From RECG01 sp964444805 (lineage in GTDB: Bacteria; Bacillota_I; Bacilli_A; Acholeplasmatales; Acholeplasmataceae), in NCBI GenBank assembly GCA_964444805.1, contig CAYUIK010000045.1, forward strand, positions 1 to 37,468: 37,468 nucleotides of DNA. Direction: 5' to 3'. The position numbers and the translations under genes were made by a program. Numbering within the stretch: the stretch's first letter is position 1; each line of letters starts with the position of its first letter. The notes beneath the pieces were generated by a model that was not told where the DNA came from, searched no databases, and was given only the letters and a program-made list of their open reading frames with translations. This document shows positions 16,927 through 25,979 of the stretch, piece by piece.

Positions 16927-17430
16927 TCATCGCTTGGACGTGTTGAAGGTTCTTCCCAAAACGAAAAAGTAGTCGGACAAGCGATTGAATAGCGCTAAAA
17001 GGTCCGGATTCAAAGGCTTTTCGTTGTTGAGAAGAATCAGTTCTCTTTCGGCCCGCCGAATCGTCACTCGAACCATATTGAGGGCGGAAGCCGCTCTGGT
17101 TTGATCGAGTCGAATAAAGTTTTTCAAAACCGGAAGTTGATTTTGCAAGTCATCGATTTTCGCTTCGATTCCGGTCGTATATTCCGCTTTGATCAGGCGC
17201 TGTTCTTCATCGTCCAAGGCGATTTCATGGGCGGAATCAAACAGGTATTTGTGAATCCGATCGAGATCGCTTAAAACGGACGAATCGTCGATCTCGTGTT
17301 TGGCGAGCAAAATCGTTGCCATGGCTTCATCAATCGTTCCGTTAACGGAAATGTGCAGATCCGCTTTGGTCACGCGTCTTTGCATGAGATCGGTTTGTCC
17401 CTGATCTCCGGTTTTCGTATAGATTTTCAT
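16927..17430 (-). CDS. pduO: Cob(I)alamin adenosyltransferase, PduO type
   Basis: A 167-residue enzyme that transfers the adenosyl group of ATP to cob(I)alamin. Family motifs are the N-terminal KIYTKTGDQGQTDL (ATP loop), the RHx-like LFDSAHEIA region, RAASALNMVRVTIRRAERE (adenosylation helix) and a C-terminal LNRLSDYFFVLGR. The ATG at 17430 is chosen since AAGGAG lies 7 bases upstream; an adjacent ATG at 17433 is possible. It is the last gene of the lysine operon, so its product, adenosylcobalamin, would rise together with KamDE. OraSE needs the same cofactor. Confidence 0.95.
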   Translation of the reverse strand: MKIYTKTGDQGQTDLMQRRVTKADLHISVNGTIDEAMATILLAKHEIDDSSVLSDLDRIHKYLFDSAHEIALDDEEQRLIKAEYTTGIEAKIDDLQNQLPVLKNFIRLDQTRAASALNMVRVTIRRAERELILLNNEKPLNPDLLALFNRLSDYFFVLGRTFNTSKR

Positions 17431-17499
17431 CATTTCACTCCTTGCGTGATCGTTTCTTCGATCACTTTCTATCTCCATTCTACACCATCGCTAAGTCGA

Positions 17500-18183
17500 T
17501 TACAACATCGTCGGTGCACGGCGATCATGTTTATGATAAAAGGATCGGATCGCATCTTCTACTTCCTTGAAAGAACACGTCCTAACGGACTCCTCGGTTT
17601 TGTTTCGATCGGTAACCGTGGCTTTTTCACCGTCGTCATGTTCGACTTGAACATAGACTTGATCCGCAGCGGATAAGACGAAAAACCAGTCGGAAGCATC
17701 ACCTGAAAACGCCTGATAGAAAGCGATCGCCTGCTCGACCGTCACGGGCTTTGCCTGGTCACTGTGGATGTCGATCTTTAGCTGTTTCGCTTCGCCATAG
17801 AACGAAATCGTGGAGGTCTTTGACCGATCGTATTCTTCTTCGAAGCGAGGTAAGTCGCTACCCGTTACAGAAAAGGATATGAAACGGTCCTTTTGAAAAA
17901 GAAGTTCACCCTTATCACCGTTCGAATAGGAGTCAAACACGCGCTTTTTAACCGGAAAGACGAGATATTCGTCCTTGACGCGAAAAACGAGACGGTAGGG
18001 GGAAGCGGCGTATTTTCGCATGAGAGGATGGTGGTCATCGAGTCGATCGACAACGGCGATCCGGTATTGTTCGGGATACCGTCTTCTTCTGATTATGTTT
18101 CTTAAAACATGGAAAAGGGCGAGGAAAACGGCGAGAACGGCTAAGACAAGCACAACCAAAACTAAAATAATGATACCACCCAT
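17500..18183 (-). CDS. Membrane-anchored DUF2500-like protein
   Basis: A 227-residue protein with one N-terminal hydrophobic segment (about 3-26, Ile/Val/Leu-rich) followed by RRRR, so the remainder is likely cytoplasmic. The stretch at about 60-105 (YRLVFRVKDEYLVFPV, then GDKGELLFQKDRFISF) resembles the DUF2500 beta domain seen in enterobacterial YhhM. The C-terminal half (about 120-227) is acidic and unassigned. AAGGTGG precedes the ATG. It sits between the VOC and pduO genes with short gaps, so it is cotranscribed with lysine fermentation genes. No known step of that pathway requires it. Confidence 0.65.
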   Translation of the reverse strand: MGGIIILVLVVLVLAVLAVFLALFHVLRNIIRRRRYPEQYRIAVVDRLDDHHPLMRKYAASPYRLVFRVKDEYLVFPVKKRVFDSYSNGDKGELLFQKDRFISFSVTGSDLPRFEEEYDRSKTSTISFYGEAKQLKIDIHSDQAKPVTVEQAIAFYQAFSGDASDWFFVLSAADQVYVQVEHDDGEKATVTDRNKTEESVRTCSFKEVEDAIRSFYHKHDRRAPTML

Positions 18184-18198
18184 AAAGCGCCACCTTTC

Positions 18199-18552
18199 TT
18201 AGCGGAAAACCTGACACTCGACATGAAGTCCGTTACCGTCACGAACAAAAAAGTGCACGATCTTGAAATCGTCGTTCGCTTCGATCGGTTCGGGCTCATA
18301 ACCATGTTCGAGCAGGCGTCGGCGGATGTCCTCGAGATCCTGTTGTCCGTCAAAGACGAATGTCAGACAGCTCTGATTGCTTGTCTTTGCCGGAAAATGA
18401 ACACAAAAGCCGATTTTTCCATAGTTCGCATCATAGATCAGACACTTGGTCTGATCCTTGTAAAGCGAAAAACCAAGGACACCTTCATAAAAGTGTCTGA
18501 CTTTAGCCAAATCCTTGACCCGATAAAAATGAATGACGTCACGAAGCATCAT
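18199..18552 (-). CDS. VOC (glyoxalase/bleomycin-resistance fold) protein
   Basis: A 117-residue single-module VOC protein: IHFYRVKDLAKVRHFYEGVLGFSL at the N-terminus and DGNGLHVECQVF at the C-terminus, with paired beta-alpha-beta-beta-beta units between. His8, Glu112 and neighbouring positions could bind a metal. The substrate is unknown. It overlaps kamE by 14 bases and is coupled to it. An ATG at 18549 has slightly better spacing to the AGAGG. Possible roles are handling of a side product of lysine degradation or an epimerase-type step; this is inference. Confidence 0.8.
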   Translation of the reverse strand: MMLRDVIHFYRVKDLAKVRHFYEGVLGFSLYKDQTKCLIYDANYGKIGFCVHFPAKTSNQSCLTFVFDGQQDLEDIRRRLLEHGYEPEPIEANDDFKIVHFFVRDGNGLHVECQVFR

Positions 18553-19288
18553 GATCCCTCTTTTTCTTCAAAGCCTCAACGATGAAACTCGCGACATCAA
18601 AGGCATATTTTTTTTGACCGAACCCGGCATCGAAACCGAGTTCTTTGGCGAGCTTGTGGTTGATGCGTGGTCCACCGACGATGAGAAGAAAATCGTCCCG
18701 GACGTTTTCCGCTTCCAGCAATTCGATGAATTGCGTCAGGTTTTTGATGTGAACGTCCTTTTGTGTGACGGTTTGACTGATTAGGATGACATCCGCCTTT
18801 TTAGCGATCGCTTCCTCTAAGAGCGTCTCGTTATCGATCTGCCCACCGAGATTATAGGCATCGATTCCGGCGTATCGTTCGAGGCCATAGTGCCCGGCGT
18901 AACCTTTCATGTTCATGATCGCGTCGATGCCGACGGTATGGGCATCCGTTCCCGTCGATGCTCCGACGACGACAATCGGTCGATCGAACGTATGGGCGAT
19001 AAACGCTTCGACTTCTTCTTTCGTCATCGCTTCGCTTTCGACTTCGGTCACCTCGAGCATCGTTACGTCAATGGGGATCGTCATGATTCCATAGACGATA
19101 TAAAAACTAAAACCATCGCTTAGCGCCATGCCGGTAACGACCGTCGGGTCGATCACATTCATCTTGAGCGCGACGGCTTTGGCGGCTTCTTCTCCCCGTG
19201 CATCATAGGGGATGGGAAGCGTAAAACTGATCTGGACTTTGCCGTCGTCGCGCGTATCACCGTAAGGTCTGATCATGTGCTCCATCAT
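18539..19288 (-). CDS. kamE: Lysine 5,6-aminomutase, beta subunit
   Basis: A 249-residue B12-binding subunit. DAHTVG provides H117 as cobalt ligand and K128, 11 residues on, as the PLP lysine of the resting state, as in the H133/K144 pair of the characterised enzyme. The N-terminal domain (about 15-90) is the dimerisation part; the Rossmann domain covers about 100-245. With KamD it converts L-beta-lysine to 3,5-diaminohexanoate, and D-lysine to 2,5-diaminohexanoate. It overlaps kamD by four bases. A second ATG at 19285 is equally well placed to the GGAGG. Confidence 0.96.
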   Translation of the reverse strand: MMEHMIRPYGDTRDDGKVQISFTLPIPYDARGEEAAKAVALKMNVIDPTVVTGMALSDGFSFYIVYGIMTIPIDVTMLEVTEVESEAMTKEEVEAFIAHTFDRPIVVVGASTGTDAHTVGIDAIMNMKGYAGHYGLERYAGIDAYNLGGQIDNETLLEEAIAKKADVILISQTVTQKDVHIKNLTQFIELLEAENVRDDFLLIVGGPRINHKLAKELGFDAGFGQKKYAFDVASFIVEALKKKRDHDAS

Positions 19289-20841
19289 CGTCCTCCTTTT
19301 TCAAGTTCCAAAATCAACCTATCGAGTATCGGGTTCGTGTACGTTTCGCCCTTCGCAAAAACACCTTTGAAGCCTTTCCCACCCGTTTCTTTCCTTTTGG
19401 TACCGGCGAATACGCCTTTTTCAAGCGATCGAAAAATACCGTCATTCTCCACATCATCAAGGAGCACCCTGGCCTTGGCAAGTACGTCCTTGGCCCGTGT
19501 CTCGATGATTCCGTCCGGTTTGAATTCGATTTCGTCGCCAAAGTTTTTCAAAGCCTTGCTGACGTATGTCGCCTGTTTCAAGGCGAGCGCCCGATCGCTC
19601 ATGAACGGTGTGTGAATCGCTTCGGTCATCATGCCGAGAAGGTGAATCTTCTGCTTTGTCGTCACCGCCGTCACATTGAACAGACAGTTCTGCACGACAC
19701 CCATGAAAAGATCGCCGGTCATGTGTTTGGTCGGAGGCATGTATTTGAGCGGTGCTCTGGGAAAGATTTCTCGCGCCATCTCCGCTTGGGCGAGTTCATA
19801 GAGAAAACTGTTCTCGATCTCCGGGTCGATCTCATAGGCATGCCCGAGACCCATGAGCTTCTCATCCATCCAGGCACGTTTGGCAAATTGTTCATTGATG
19901 AATTGCGAGGCGAGTACGGTATGGGCTTCCAAAAAGGCATCCGCCGTCGTCAGGTAATTGTCTTCACCGGTATTGATCGTGATGTGCGCGTAAGCGGAAA
20001 GGACGCGGGAAAAATACTGGTCGATCAACGTCCGTTTCATGTTGATATCGCGAAAGATAATGCCATAGAGGGAATCGTTTAACATCATGTCGAGTCGTTC
20101 CAGCGCTCCCATGACAGCGATTTCCGGCATGCACAGTCCCGATGCGTAGTTGACGAGTTTGACGTACCTGCCGGCTTCTTGGGAAGCCTCGTCCAACGCT
20201 TTTCGCATCAAGCGGAAATTTTCCTGTGTCGCATAGGTCCCACCGAATCCTTCCGTCGTCGCCCCATAGGGGACGAAGTCGAGCAGGGATTGTCCGGTGC
20301 TGCGGATCACAGCGATGATATCCGCTCCGTTTTTAACGGCGGAAACGGCTTGTTCGATATCTTCGTATATGTTTCCGGTCGCGACGATGACGTAACGGTC
20401 GGGAACGTCACGCACTTCTTCCCACTGCTCTCTGTATCGTTTCATGTCCCTGATTTTTTTGAGACTGTCATGGATATGCGGGTCGAGCAAAGCCAGGTGT
20501 TCACCGGGATTCTGTCTTTGATAGACCGAGAGATCGAGCTGTTTTTCAGAAACTGCAACGGCAATCTCCTGTGGCGTCATGTTCTGATCATGCATGGCAT
20601 GCGCGAGATAGTGACATACGCCTTTGGTCAAGTCGGCCTCTTCCCGAATATGATCGACGACAAGATTGGGAAGCGGTACGTCGAAGGCGTTGATCCCATC
20701 GATTCCGAGCAATCTCAGTGTCGCCCTTTCGACGGCAACCGTCGAATGTCTGTCGATGTAGTTTTGAGCGTCATCGGCAATCCGCGCGGCGTGCCGGCGG
20801 CAAGCTTCGATGACGTGTTGATCGAGATGGAGTTTGTTCAT
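19285..20841 (-). CDS. kamD: Lysine 5,6-aminomutase, alpha subunit
   Basis: A 518-residue PLP-binding TIM-barrel subunit. Typical segments are ADIIAVIRSTGQSLLDFVPYG near 185-205, YASGLCMPEIAVMGALERLDMMLND near 240 and PPTKHMTGDLF near 390. It has the usual full length for KamD. It follows kamB with a four-base overlap. The parallel barrel in OraE (11432-13633) is fused to its B12 domain, whereas here the B12 domain is a separate gene. Confidence 0.96.
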   Translation of the reverse strand: MNKLHLDQHVIEACRRHAARIADDAQNYIDRHSTVAVERATLRLLGIDGINAFDVPLPNLVVDHIREEADLTKGVCHYLAHAMHDQNMTPQEIAVAVSEKQLDLSVYQRQNPGEHLALLDPHIHDSLKKIRDMKRYREQWEEVRDVPDRYVIVATGNIYEDIEQAVSAVKNGADIIAVIRSTGQSLLDFVPYGATTEGFGGTYATQENFRLMRKALDEASQEAGRYVKLVNYASGLCMPEIAVMGALERLDMMLNDSLYGIIFRDINMKRTLIDQYFSRVLSAYAHITINTGEDNYLTTADAFLEAHTVLASQFINEQFAKRAWMDEKLMGLGHAYEIDPEIENSFLYELAQAEMAREIFPRAPLKYMPPTKHMTGDLFMGVVQNCLFNVTAVTTKQKIHLLGMMTEAIHTPFMSDRALALKQATYVSKALKNFGDEIEFKPDGIIETRAKDVLAKARVLLDDVENDGIFRSLEKGVFAGTKRKETGGKGFKGVFAKGETYTNPILDRLILELEKGGR

Positions 20842-21821
20842 AACGGATGATCCTTTCCAAGTACGTTGATGACGGGCAAGTCGATTGCATGTCGGACCGA
20901 CTGTAAAAAATCTTTTGCGTCATAGTTCATGCCCAGGGGACGATAGGGGTTGACGGTAACGAGTACGATCGGTGTCCGATGACGCACACTTATGTTGATT
21001 TTAAGTGTCTTTAAGTGTCGCTGATTTGCCGGTGATACGAGCAATTTGGTCGCGTCTTCCAAAATCAGATGGAACCCGCCTTTTCCGGCATCGATCAACG
21101 CTTGAACGTAGGCATCGGTAAACGCGCCTTTGAGTTCGATCGAATCGAGTCCGTCCGCGGCAAGACACGCCCGAAAACCAGCGAGTGATTTCGCAGCGCT
21201 CGACTGAACACCGTCTTTTTGGCGAATCGTCATCTCTTTTCCCGGACTTTGGGGCAAGTGCGTCAGCGGAAAGGCGAAAGCCTCGACAAAAAGCACCGTT
21301 CGTCGGATCGTCTCAGCCATATCGGGACTGACACTCGCACCGGTCGAAAGGATGATGCCGTCGATGGTTGGAATGTTGGAAAACGTCTTTCGATCGAAAG
21401 CTCCGTCGATCAGTACCCGATCACAAAAGCGTTTCATCATGTCGATGAGTCGTGCCATCAAGGCATTGCTTGTCGGTCCGGCGATTACGACCGGTGCCGG
21501 TCTTTTGACACGGACGATCATGACGCGTCCAAGTGACGTCAGAAAAGGTGTTTCTTGCAACACGTCATATTCGAGGTCGCTTTCTTCCAGACACCGTGTC
21601 GTTGTCGCAACCACCATGTGCTTGCGAATATCAAAGCGTGGTTTGGGTAAACGGGTTACGAGGTCGATCGCTTCTCCGTCGAGCCCGATGCTCGAAAGAC
21701 CGATCTTTTCCGCTCTATAGCGAGCAATCAGGAAATTCATCGTCGTCGTCTTTCCCGTATTTTTGGCGAGACCGACGACGGCGATGACCGCACAGTCGTC
21801 AGGATGTTTTCTTGGTGCCAT
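20838..21821 (-). CDS. kamB: KamB-type P-loop protein (probable lysine aminomutase reactivation)
   Basis: A 327-residue protein with a P-loop GLAKNTGKTTTMN near residue 20. It then shows DGEAIDLVT, a VMIVRVKRPAPVVIAGPTSN segment and a VLIDGAFDRK strand, and ends in a C-terminal domain of unknown role. This gene between kamA and kamD is the KamB position in lysine-fermentation clusters, where KamB/KamC are thought to restore inactivated aminomutase. The only reasonable start is the ATG at 21821, inside the last 23 bases of kamA. It lacks a clear ribosome binding site, so it depends on kamA translation. KamC (MutS-like) is not in the window. Confidence 0.82.
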   Translation of the reverse strand: MAPRKHPDDCAVIAVVGLAKNTGKTTTMNFLIARYRAEKIGLSSIGLDGEAIDLVTRLPKPRFDIRKHMVVATTTRCLEESDLEYDVLQETPFLTSLGRVMIVRVKRPAPVVIAGPTSNALMARLIDMMKRFCDRVLIDGAFDRKTFSNIPTIDGIILSTGASVSPDMAETIRRTVLFVEAFAFPLTHLPQSPGKEMTIRQKDGVQSSAAKSLAGFRACLAADGLDSIELKGAFTDAYVQALIDAGKGGFHLILEDATKLLVSPANQRHLKTLKINISVRHRTPIVLVTVNPYRPLGMNYDAKDFLQSVRHAIDLPVINVLGKDHPL

Positions 21822-23070
21822 GGCGTGATTTGCGTTGCAAATTGTTCGGTTCGATCGTTCCACCGCTGCCTTCAAGCAGTCGACTGACGCCTTCAAGCGA
21901 CTGATCGGCGTGATCGAGCGGACAATTGTCCTCGTAATCATCCGGTTCGGTGTAAGTCGTTATGACACCTTCATAGTTTCTTAAAACGATCTTGTGTGGT
22001 GCCCAGGAAACGATGTAATTCGGCATGACGGGAATTTTTCCTCCGCCCCCCGGGGCATCGACGACAAAGGTCGGTACGGCGATCCCGCTGACGTGCCCGC
22101 GCAAGCCTTCGATGATCTCGATGCCCTTGCTGACGGGTGTTCTAAAGTGTTCGATTCCCGTTGATAGATCGCACTGATAGATGTAATAGGGTCGAACCCG
22201 AATCGCGATTAAAGTCTTGACGAGTTTACGCATCGTGTGGACGCAGTCGTTGACGTGACGCAGGAGTACGCTCTGGTTGCCGAGAGGAATGCCGGCATCC
22301 GCCATCATGTCGATCGCCTGCTTGCTTTCGGGGGTGATCTCGTCGGGGTGATTGTAGTGGGTATTAACCCAGATCGGATGGTATTTTTTGAGCATGTCCA
22401 CGAGTTCTCTCGTTATGCGCTGCGGCATGACGACGGGCGTACGCGTGCCGATGCGAATGACTTCGACGTGGTCGATCTTTCTGAGTTCCTGCAAAATGTA
22501 TTCGAGCCGCTGGTCACTGACCAAGAGCGCATCTCCACCGCTTAAAAGCACGTCGTTGACTTCGGGATGTTCCCGGATATAATCGATCGCTAGATCGATG
22601 CGATCCTTGCTCATTTCGGCGTCTTTCGTGCCGGCGAAACGCCTTCTCGTACAATGACGACAATACATGCTGCACATATCCGTAATCAGGAAAAGCACGC
22701 GATCGGGATAGCGATGCGTCAGTCCCTGAACGGGGGCATCCGCATCCTCCGACAACGGGTCTTCCAGATCGTTCTTGCCGACGACGAGTTCGCCGGATTG
22801 CGGGATCGCCTGCAAACGGATCGGGCATCCCGGATTATCGGGATCGATCAACGTCAAGTAGTAAGGCGTAATCGCCATGCGAAAACGGTTCAAAACGCTG
22901 GAAACCGTCTTCAACTCTTCTTCAGTCAGATCGATATATGATTTTAGTTTTTCGGTCGTATCGATGCGATGTTTCGTCTGCCATTTCCAATCGTTCCACT
23001 CGTCATCGGTGACGTTCGGAAAATATTTCTTTCTGCGCGCAAGATGCGCTTCATTCAAACGATATGTCAT
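21799..23070 (-). CDS. kamA: Lysine 2,3-aminomutase
   Basis: A 423-residue radical SAM and PLP enzyme converting L-lysine to L-beta-lysine, the entry step. The 4Fe-4S motif is C133-x3-C137-x2-C140 (CSMYCRHC), and the PLP lysine is K345 in APGGGGKIPV. LSGGDAL near 177 and the QCDLSTGIEHF loop near 300 are family marks. The C-terminal zinc/dimer region ends near residue 400. AAGGAGG lies upstream of the ATG. Confidence 0.97.
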   Translation of the reverse strand: MTYRLNEAHLARRKKYFPNVTDDEWNDWKWQTKHRIDTTEKLKSYIDLTEEELKTVSSVLNRFRMAITPYYLTLIDPDNPGCPIRLQAIPQSGELVVGKNDLEDPLSEDADAPVQGLTHRYPDRVLFLITDMCSMYCRHCTRRRFAGTKDAEMSKDRIDLAIDYIREHPEVNDVLLSGGDALLVSDQRLEYILQELRKIDHVEVIRIGTRTPVVMPQRITRELVDMLKKYHPIWVNTHYNHPDEITPESKQAIDMMADAGIPLGNQSVLLRHVNDCVHTMRKLVKTLIAIRVRPYYIYQCDLSTGIEHFRTPVSKGIEIIEGLRGHVSGIAVPTFVVDAPGGGGKIPVMPNYIVSWAPHKIVLRNYEGVITTYTEPDDYEDNCPLDHADQSLEGVSRLLEGSGGTIEPNNLQRKSRHGTKKTS

Positions 23071-23085
23071 CTTGACCTCCTTATT

Positions 23086-24129
23086 TCAGGAAGCATAGCG
23101 GGTTATGAACAACTCACGTAATGCTTCACTTTCTCTCATGATATCAAGCGTGATATCCGCGTGATCCTTCGCATAGCCGTTGCCGACGATCATCAGGACA
23201 TCCTTGCCGATTCCTTCCGCACCCAAAGCCGCTTTCGTGAAGGACGTCGCCATGCTGAAGAAATAGACGGTTCCCTCATCTCTGGTCGCGAGGATCGACG
23301 GCATTTCCGTATTCGTGACGTTGACGACGTTGATCGTCAGATCCGCGAGTTTTCCCTTAGTCAAAGCACGGACGTTTTCGTAAACGGAAAGCGCGTCGAG
23401 GGCATCGGCGACGATGATATCGTCACAAAGATCAAGCGTATCGAGCAGTTCTTTTTTCCGTTCGTTATTGACCAGACCGATGACACGGCCTTTGGGACCG
23501 ACTTTCTTTTTTGCTTCATAAGCGCATAACAGGCCGCTTTTCCCGGTTGCTCCAAGGATCAGGACGGTATCACCTTCTTGGGCGAGTCTTCTCGTCTGGG
23601 CGGGTGCACCAGCGACATCGAGAGCCGCGAGCACGAGCTTTTCATCCATGTCATCGGGGATTTTCGCGTAAACGCCGGAATCGAAGAGAATGGCTTTCCC
23701 CGTAATTTGAACTTGTTCGTTCGTCATGTTGATCGAATGGATCGCTTCGATTACGAGCGGCGTAAGCGATAGTGAAACGAGTGTTGCGATTTTCATGCCC
23801 GGCTGCAAACTCTGGTCGTGAAATGCCTCTCCGACCTTGGCAACCGTACCGATCAGCATCCCGCCGCTCTTGGTGACGGGATTTTGCATTTTGCCCTGTT
23901 TTTCGACGATGCCGAGAATCATGTCCCGCATGTTCGTTTCGTCGTGGTCACACGAATCCTTGATCTGACGAAACGAGGCCGAATCGATGTTCAAAACGTT
24001 GACGTCGATCAGACATTCATTCGGATGACAGATCGGTTCATTGTCAATGATGGTCGCCGCTTGGGGTAGGACGCCTTTCGGTTCAATGACGCGGTGCGTC
24101 CCGTACTTGCAATATGCTTTCATTTTCAT
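23086..24129 (-). CDS. kdd: L-erythro-3,5-diaminohexanoate dehydrogenase
   Basis: A 347-residue NAD(P)-dependent enzyme giving 5-amino-3-oxohexanoate. It has a Rossmann motif in VLILGATGKSGLLCAYEAK near 200-215, within a medium-chain-dehydrogenase-like layout, and the N-terminal KYGTHRVIEPKGVLPQAA typical of Kdd. GAGGAG lies before the ATG at 24129; a second ATG two codons in is possible. It overlaps kce by four bases. Confidence 0.95.
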   Translation of the reverse strand: MKMKAYCKYGTHRVIEPKGVLPQAATIIDNEPICHPNECLIDVNVLNIDSASFRQIKDSCDHDETNMRDMILGIVEKQGKMQNPVTKSGGMLIGTVAKVGEAFHDQSLQPGMKIATLVSLSLTPLVIEAIHSINMTNEQVQITGKAILFDSGVYAKIPDDMDEKLVLAALDVAGAPAQTRRLAQEGDTVLILGATGKSGLLCAYEAKKKVGPKGRVIGLVNNERKKELLDTLDLCDDIIVADALDALSVYENVRALTKGKLADLTINVVNVTNTEMPSILATRDEGTVYFFSMATSFTKAALGAEGIGKDVLMIVGNGYAKDHADITLDIMRESEALRELFITRYAS

Positions 24130-24950
24130 TGTCTCCTCATGGCTAGTATGGTTCGTGCTTCTTCTGGTGTCGCGATCGCTCTTCCATGTTTTTTCGCGAG
24201 CGAAACGACGCGCTCGACGAGCTCGCGATTACCTTGTGCGAGAACGCCCTTTTCGATGTAGATGTTGTCTTCGAGTCCGACGCGGACGTGTCCGCCGTAT
24301 TCGATGGCAAGTTCGGCCAGTGGGAACTCGAAGCGGCCGATTCCAACGACGCTATAGGTCGCGTCTTTGGGGATGCTTTCTCTCAAAAAATGAAAATCCC
24401 TGGCTTCACCGGTCATGCCGCCATGGACACCCAGAACGAAACTGAAATGCAAGGGGGCATGAATGAAACCTTTTTTATGTAGCTTCAAGACGAGATCGAT
24501 ATGACCTTTCTCGAAACACTCGAGTTCGGGATAGATCCCTTTTTCTTTCATGACACGCGCGAAATGCTTGATGTCGTTCTCGGTATTGACGAAAATATCG
24601 TCACCACCGAAATTGAGCGTCCCGCAATCGAGTGTCGCCATTTCGATATCGAGTTCCGTTGGCTGTAACCGTTCTTGCGCGGTCATGCCGACGGCACCTC
24701 CCGTCGAAGGTTGGATGATCACGTCCGGAGCCTTTTTCCGGATCGCCTGGATGATCGCTTGATACCTTTTTTTATCCTGTGTCGGTGTTCCATCGTCATA
24801 ACGCGCGTGAACGTGAATAATGGAGGCCCCGGCACGATACGCCTCTTCCGCCTGATGCGCGATTTCCTCGACGGTGTAGGGTACGAAAGGGTTATGCTCT
24901 TTCATGACCTCGGCCCCCGAGATCGCACACGTTATGATCAGTTTATCCAC
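24126..24950 (-). CDS. kce: 3-keto-5-aminohexanoate cleavage enzyme
   Basis: A 274-residue zinc enzyme of the BKACE family. It exchanges acetyl-CoA with 5-amino-3-oxohexanoate, giving acetoacetate and L-3-aminobutyryl-CoA. The zinc ligands are H46 and H48 (IIHVHAR), with E227 in the RVGLEDNIY motif. QPSTGG near 80 and LDCGTLNFGGDDIF near 107 are further family marks. It overlaps kal by 8 bases. The acetyl-CoA can come from OrtAB in the neighbouring operon. Confidence 0.96.
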   Translation of the reverse strand: MDKLIITCAISGAEVMKEHNPFVPYTVEEIAHQAEEAYRAGASIIHVHARYDDGTPTQDKKRYQAIIQAIRKKAPDVIIQPSTGGAVGMTAQERLQPTELDIEMATLDCGTLNFGGDDIFVNTENDIKHFARVMKEKGIYPELECFEKGHIDLVLKLHKKGFIHAPLHFSFVLGVHGGMTGEARDFHFLRESIPKDATYSVVGIGRFEFPLAELAIEYGGHVRVGLEDNIYIEKGVLAQGNRELVERVVSLAKKHGRAIATPEEARTILAMRRQ

Positions 24951-25323
24951 GTTGTTTCTCCTTGGGAACGATACACGTTCCCATCGCCTTTGTCGTCAAG
25001 ATCCGGTTCGAAAGAACATCGGCACGACTCGAAGAAATGTCTGGTTTCGCTTCGATGATCTTGTAGCAGGAAAACGACATGTCCCGCGAGGTCGTTCCGA
25101 TCCGCGTCAATTCCGCCTCGACTTCGATGAAGTCACCGGCATAAAGCGGACTTAAAAACTCGATACTCGAATAGGCCCGAAAAAGACCTTCGTCGCCATC
25201 CTGGCGAATGAGAAGCTCGGTTGCCACATCACCGAAAAGGGCGAGTACTTTCGCACCATCAACCAAGTTTCCACCGTAATGCGCGTCCTGCTGGCTTAGC
25301 CGCAGGCGATGCATGACTTTCAT
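24943..25323 (-). CDS. kal: 3-aminobutyryl-CoA ammonia lyase
   Basis: A 126-residue hotdog-fold protein that removes ammonia from 3-aminobutyryl-CoA, giving crotonyl-CoA. The AHYGGNLVDGAKVLALFGDVATEL stretch (14-37) contains the hotdog helix with conserved Asp and Gly, and GDEGLFRAY follows. Its ATG is joined to the atoA stop as TAATG, with GGAGGTG upstream, so reinitiation is likely. Confidence 0.95.
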   Translation of the reverse strand: MKVMHRLRLSQQDAHYGGNLVDGAKVLALFGDVATELLIRQDGDEGLFRAYSSIEFLSPLYAGDFIEVEAELTRIGTTSRDMSFSCYKIIEAKPDISSSRADVLSNRILTTKAMGTCIVPKEKQRG

Positions 25324-25979
25324 TAGAACACCTCCATGTTTTTTACATCCTTGATGATCAACGTCGCTTCCGTTTTGGAAACGATCTCATCGATCGTGAC
25401 ATCCGGGTGCTTTTCGATCAAGTGAAGTCCGTCTGCCAAAACCTTGATGACAGCAAGCTCGGTTACGATCATGTCGACTTCGCGGTATGCCGTCAGCGGC
25501 AAGGTACAACGCTTCTTGATTTTCGCTTCACCCTTCTTGTTCGTGTGTGTCGTCGCGATAATGACCCGTTTCGCCCCGACGACGAGATCCATCGCTCCGC
25601 CCATACCCGGAACGATCTTGTTCGGGATGATCCAGGAAGCGAGCGACCCCTCCTCATCGACTTCGAGTGCGCCGAGTACGGTAATATCGACGTGATGTCC
25701 GCGAATGATGCCGAAGGATGTCGCCGAATCGAAGAACATGCCGTATTCCTTAATCGTGACGTACTGTCCCCCGGCATTCGTCAGATGAACGTCTTCTTTT
25801 CCCTCTTCGGGTGAAGGTCCGAGTCCGATCAGACCGTTTTCGCTTTGAAAATAGATTTCGATATCGCTTGGAACGTAGTTCGCAACCCATGTCGGCAACC
25901 CGATTCCGAGATTGACGAGATCACCATCCTTGAGCTCGGCTGCCACGCGTTTCGCGATCGTCTCTTTCATCTTGCTCAT
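25323..25979 (-). CDS. atoA: Butyrate-acetoacetate CoA-transferase, beta subunit
   Basis: A 218-residue subunit with the catalytic glutamate E47 in FQSENGLIGLGP. NLGIGLPTWVANYV precedes it and GMGGAMDLVVGAKRVI follows near 150. With the alpha subunit it moves CoA from butyryl-CoA to acetoacetate, releasing butyrate and giving acetoacetyl-CoA. GGGAGG lies upstream of the ATG; a second ATG three codons in is less well spaced. Confidence 0.94.
   Translation of the reverse strand: MSKMKETIAKRVAAELKDGDLVNLGIGLPTWVANYVPSDIEIYFQSENGLIGLGPSPEEGKEDVHLTNAGGQYVTIKEYGMFFDSATSFGIIRGHHVDITVLGALEVDEEGSLASWIIPNKIVPGMGGAMDLVVGAKRVIIATTHTNKKGEAKIKKRCTLPLTAYREVDMIVTELAVIKVLADGLHLIEKHPDVTIDEIVSKTEATLIIKDVKNMEVF

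Noticed and set aside
16927..17478. Cobalamin riboswitch in front of pduO
   Set aside because: Only 69 bases separate pduO from the upstream gene, too few for a B12 aptamer, and no B12-box-like sequence is seen.
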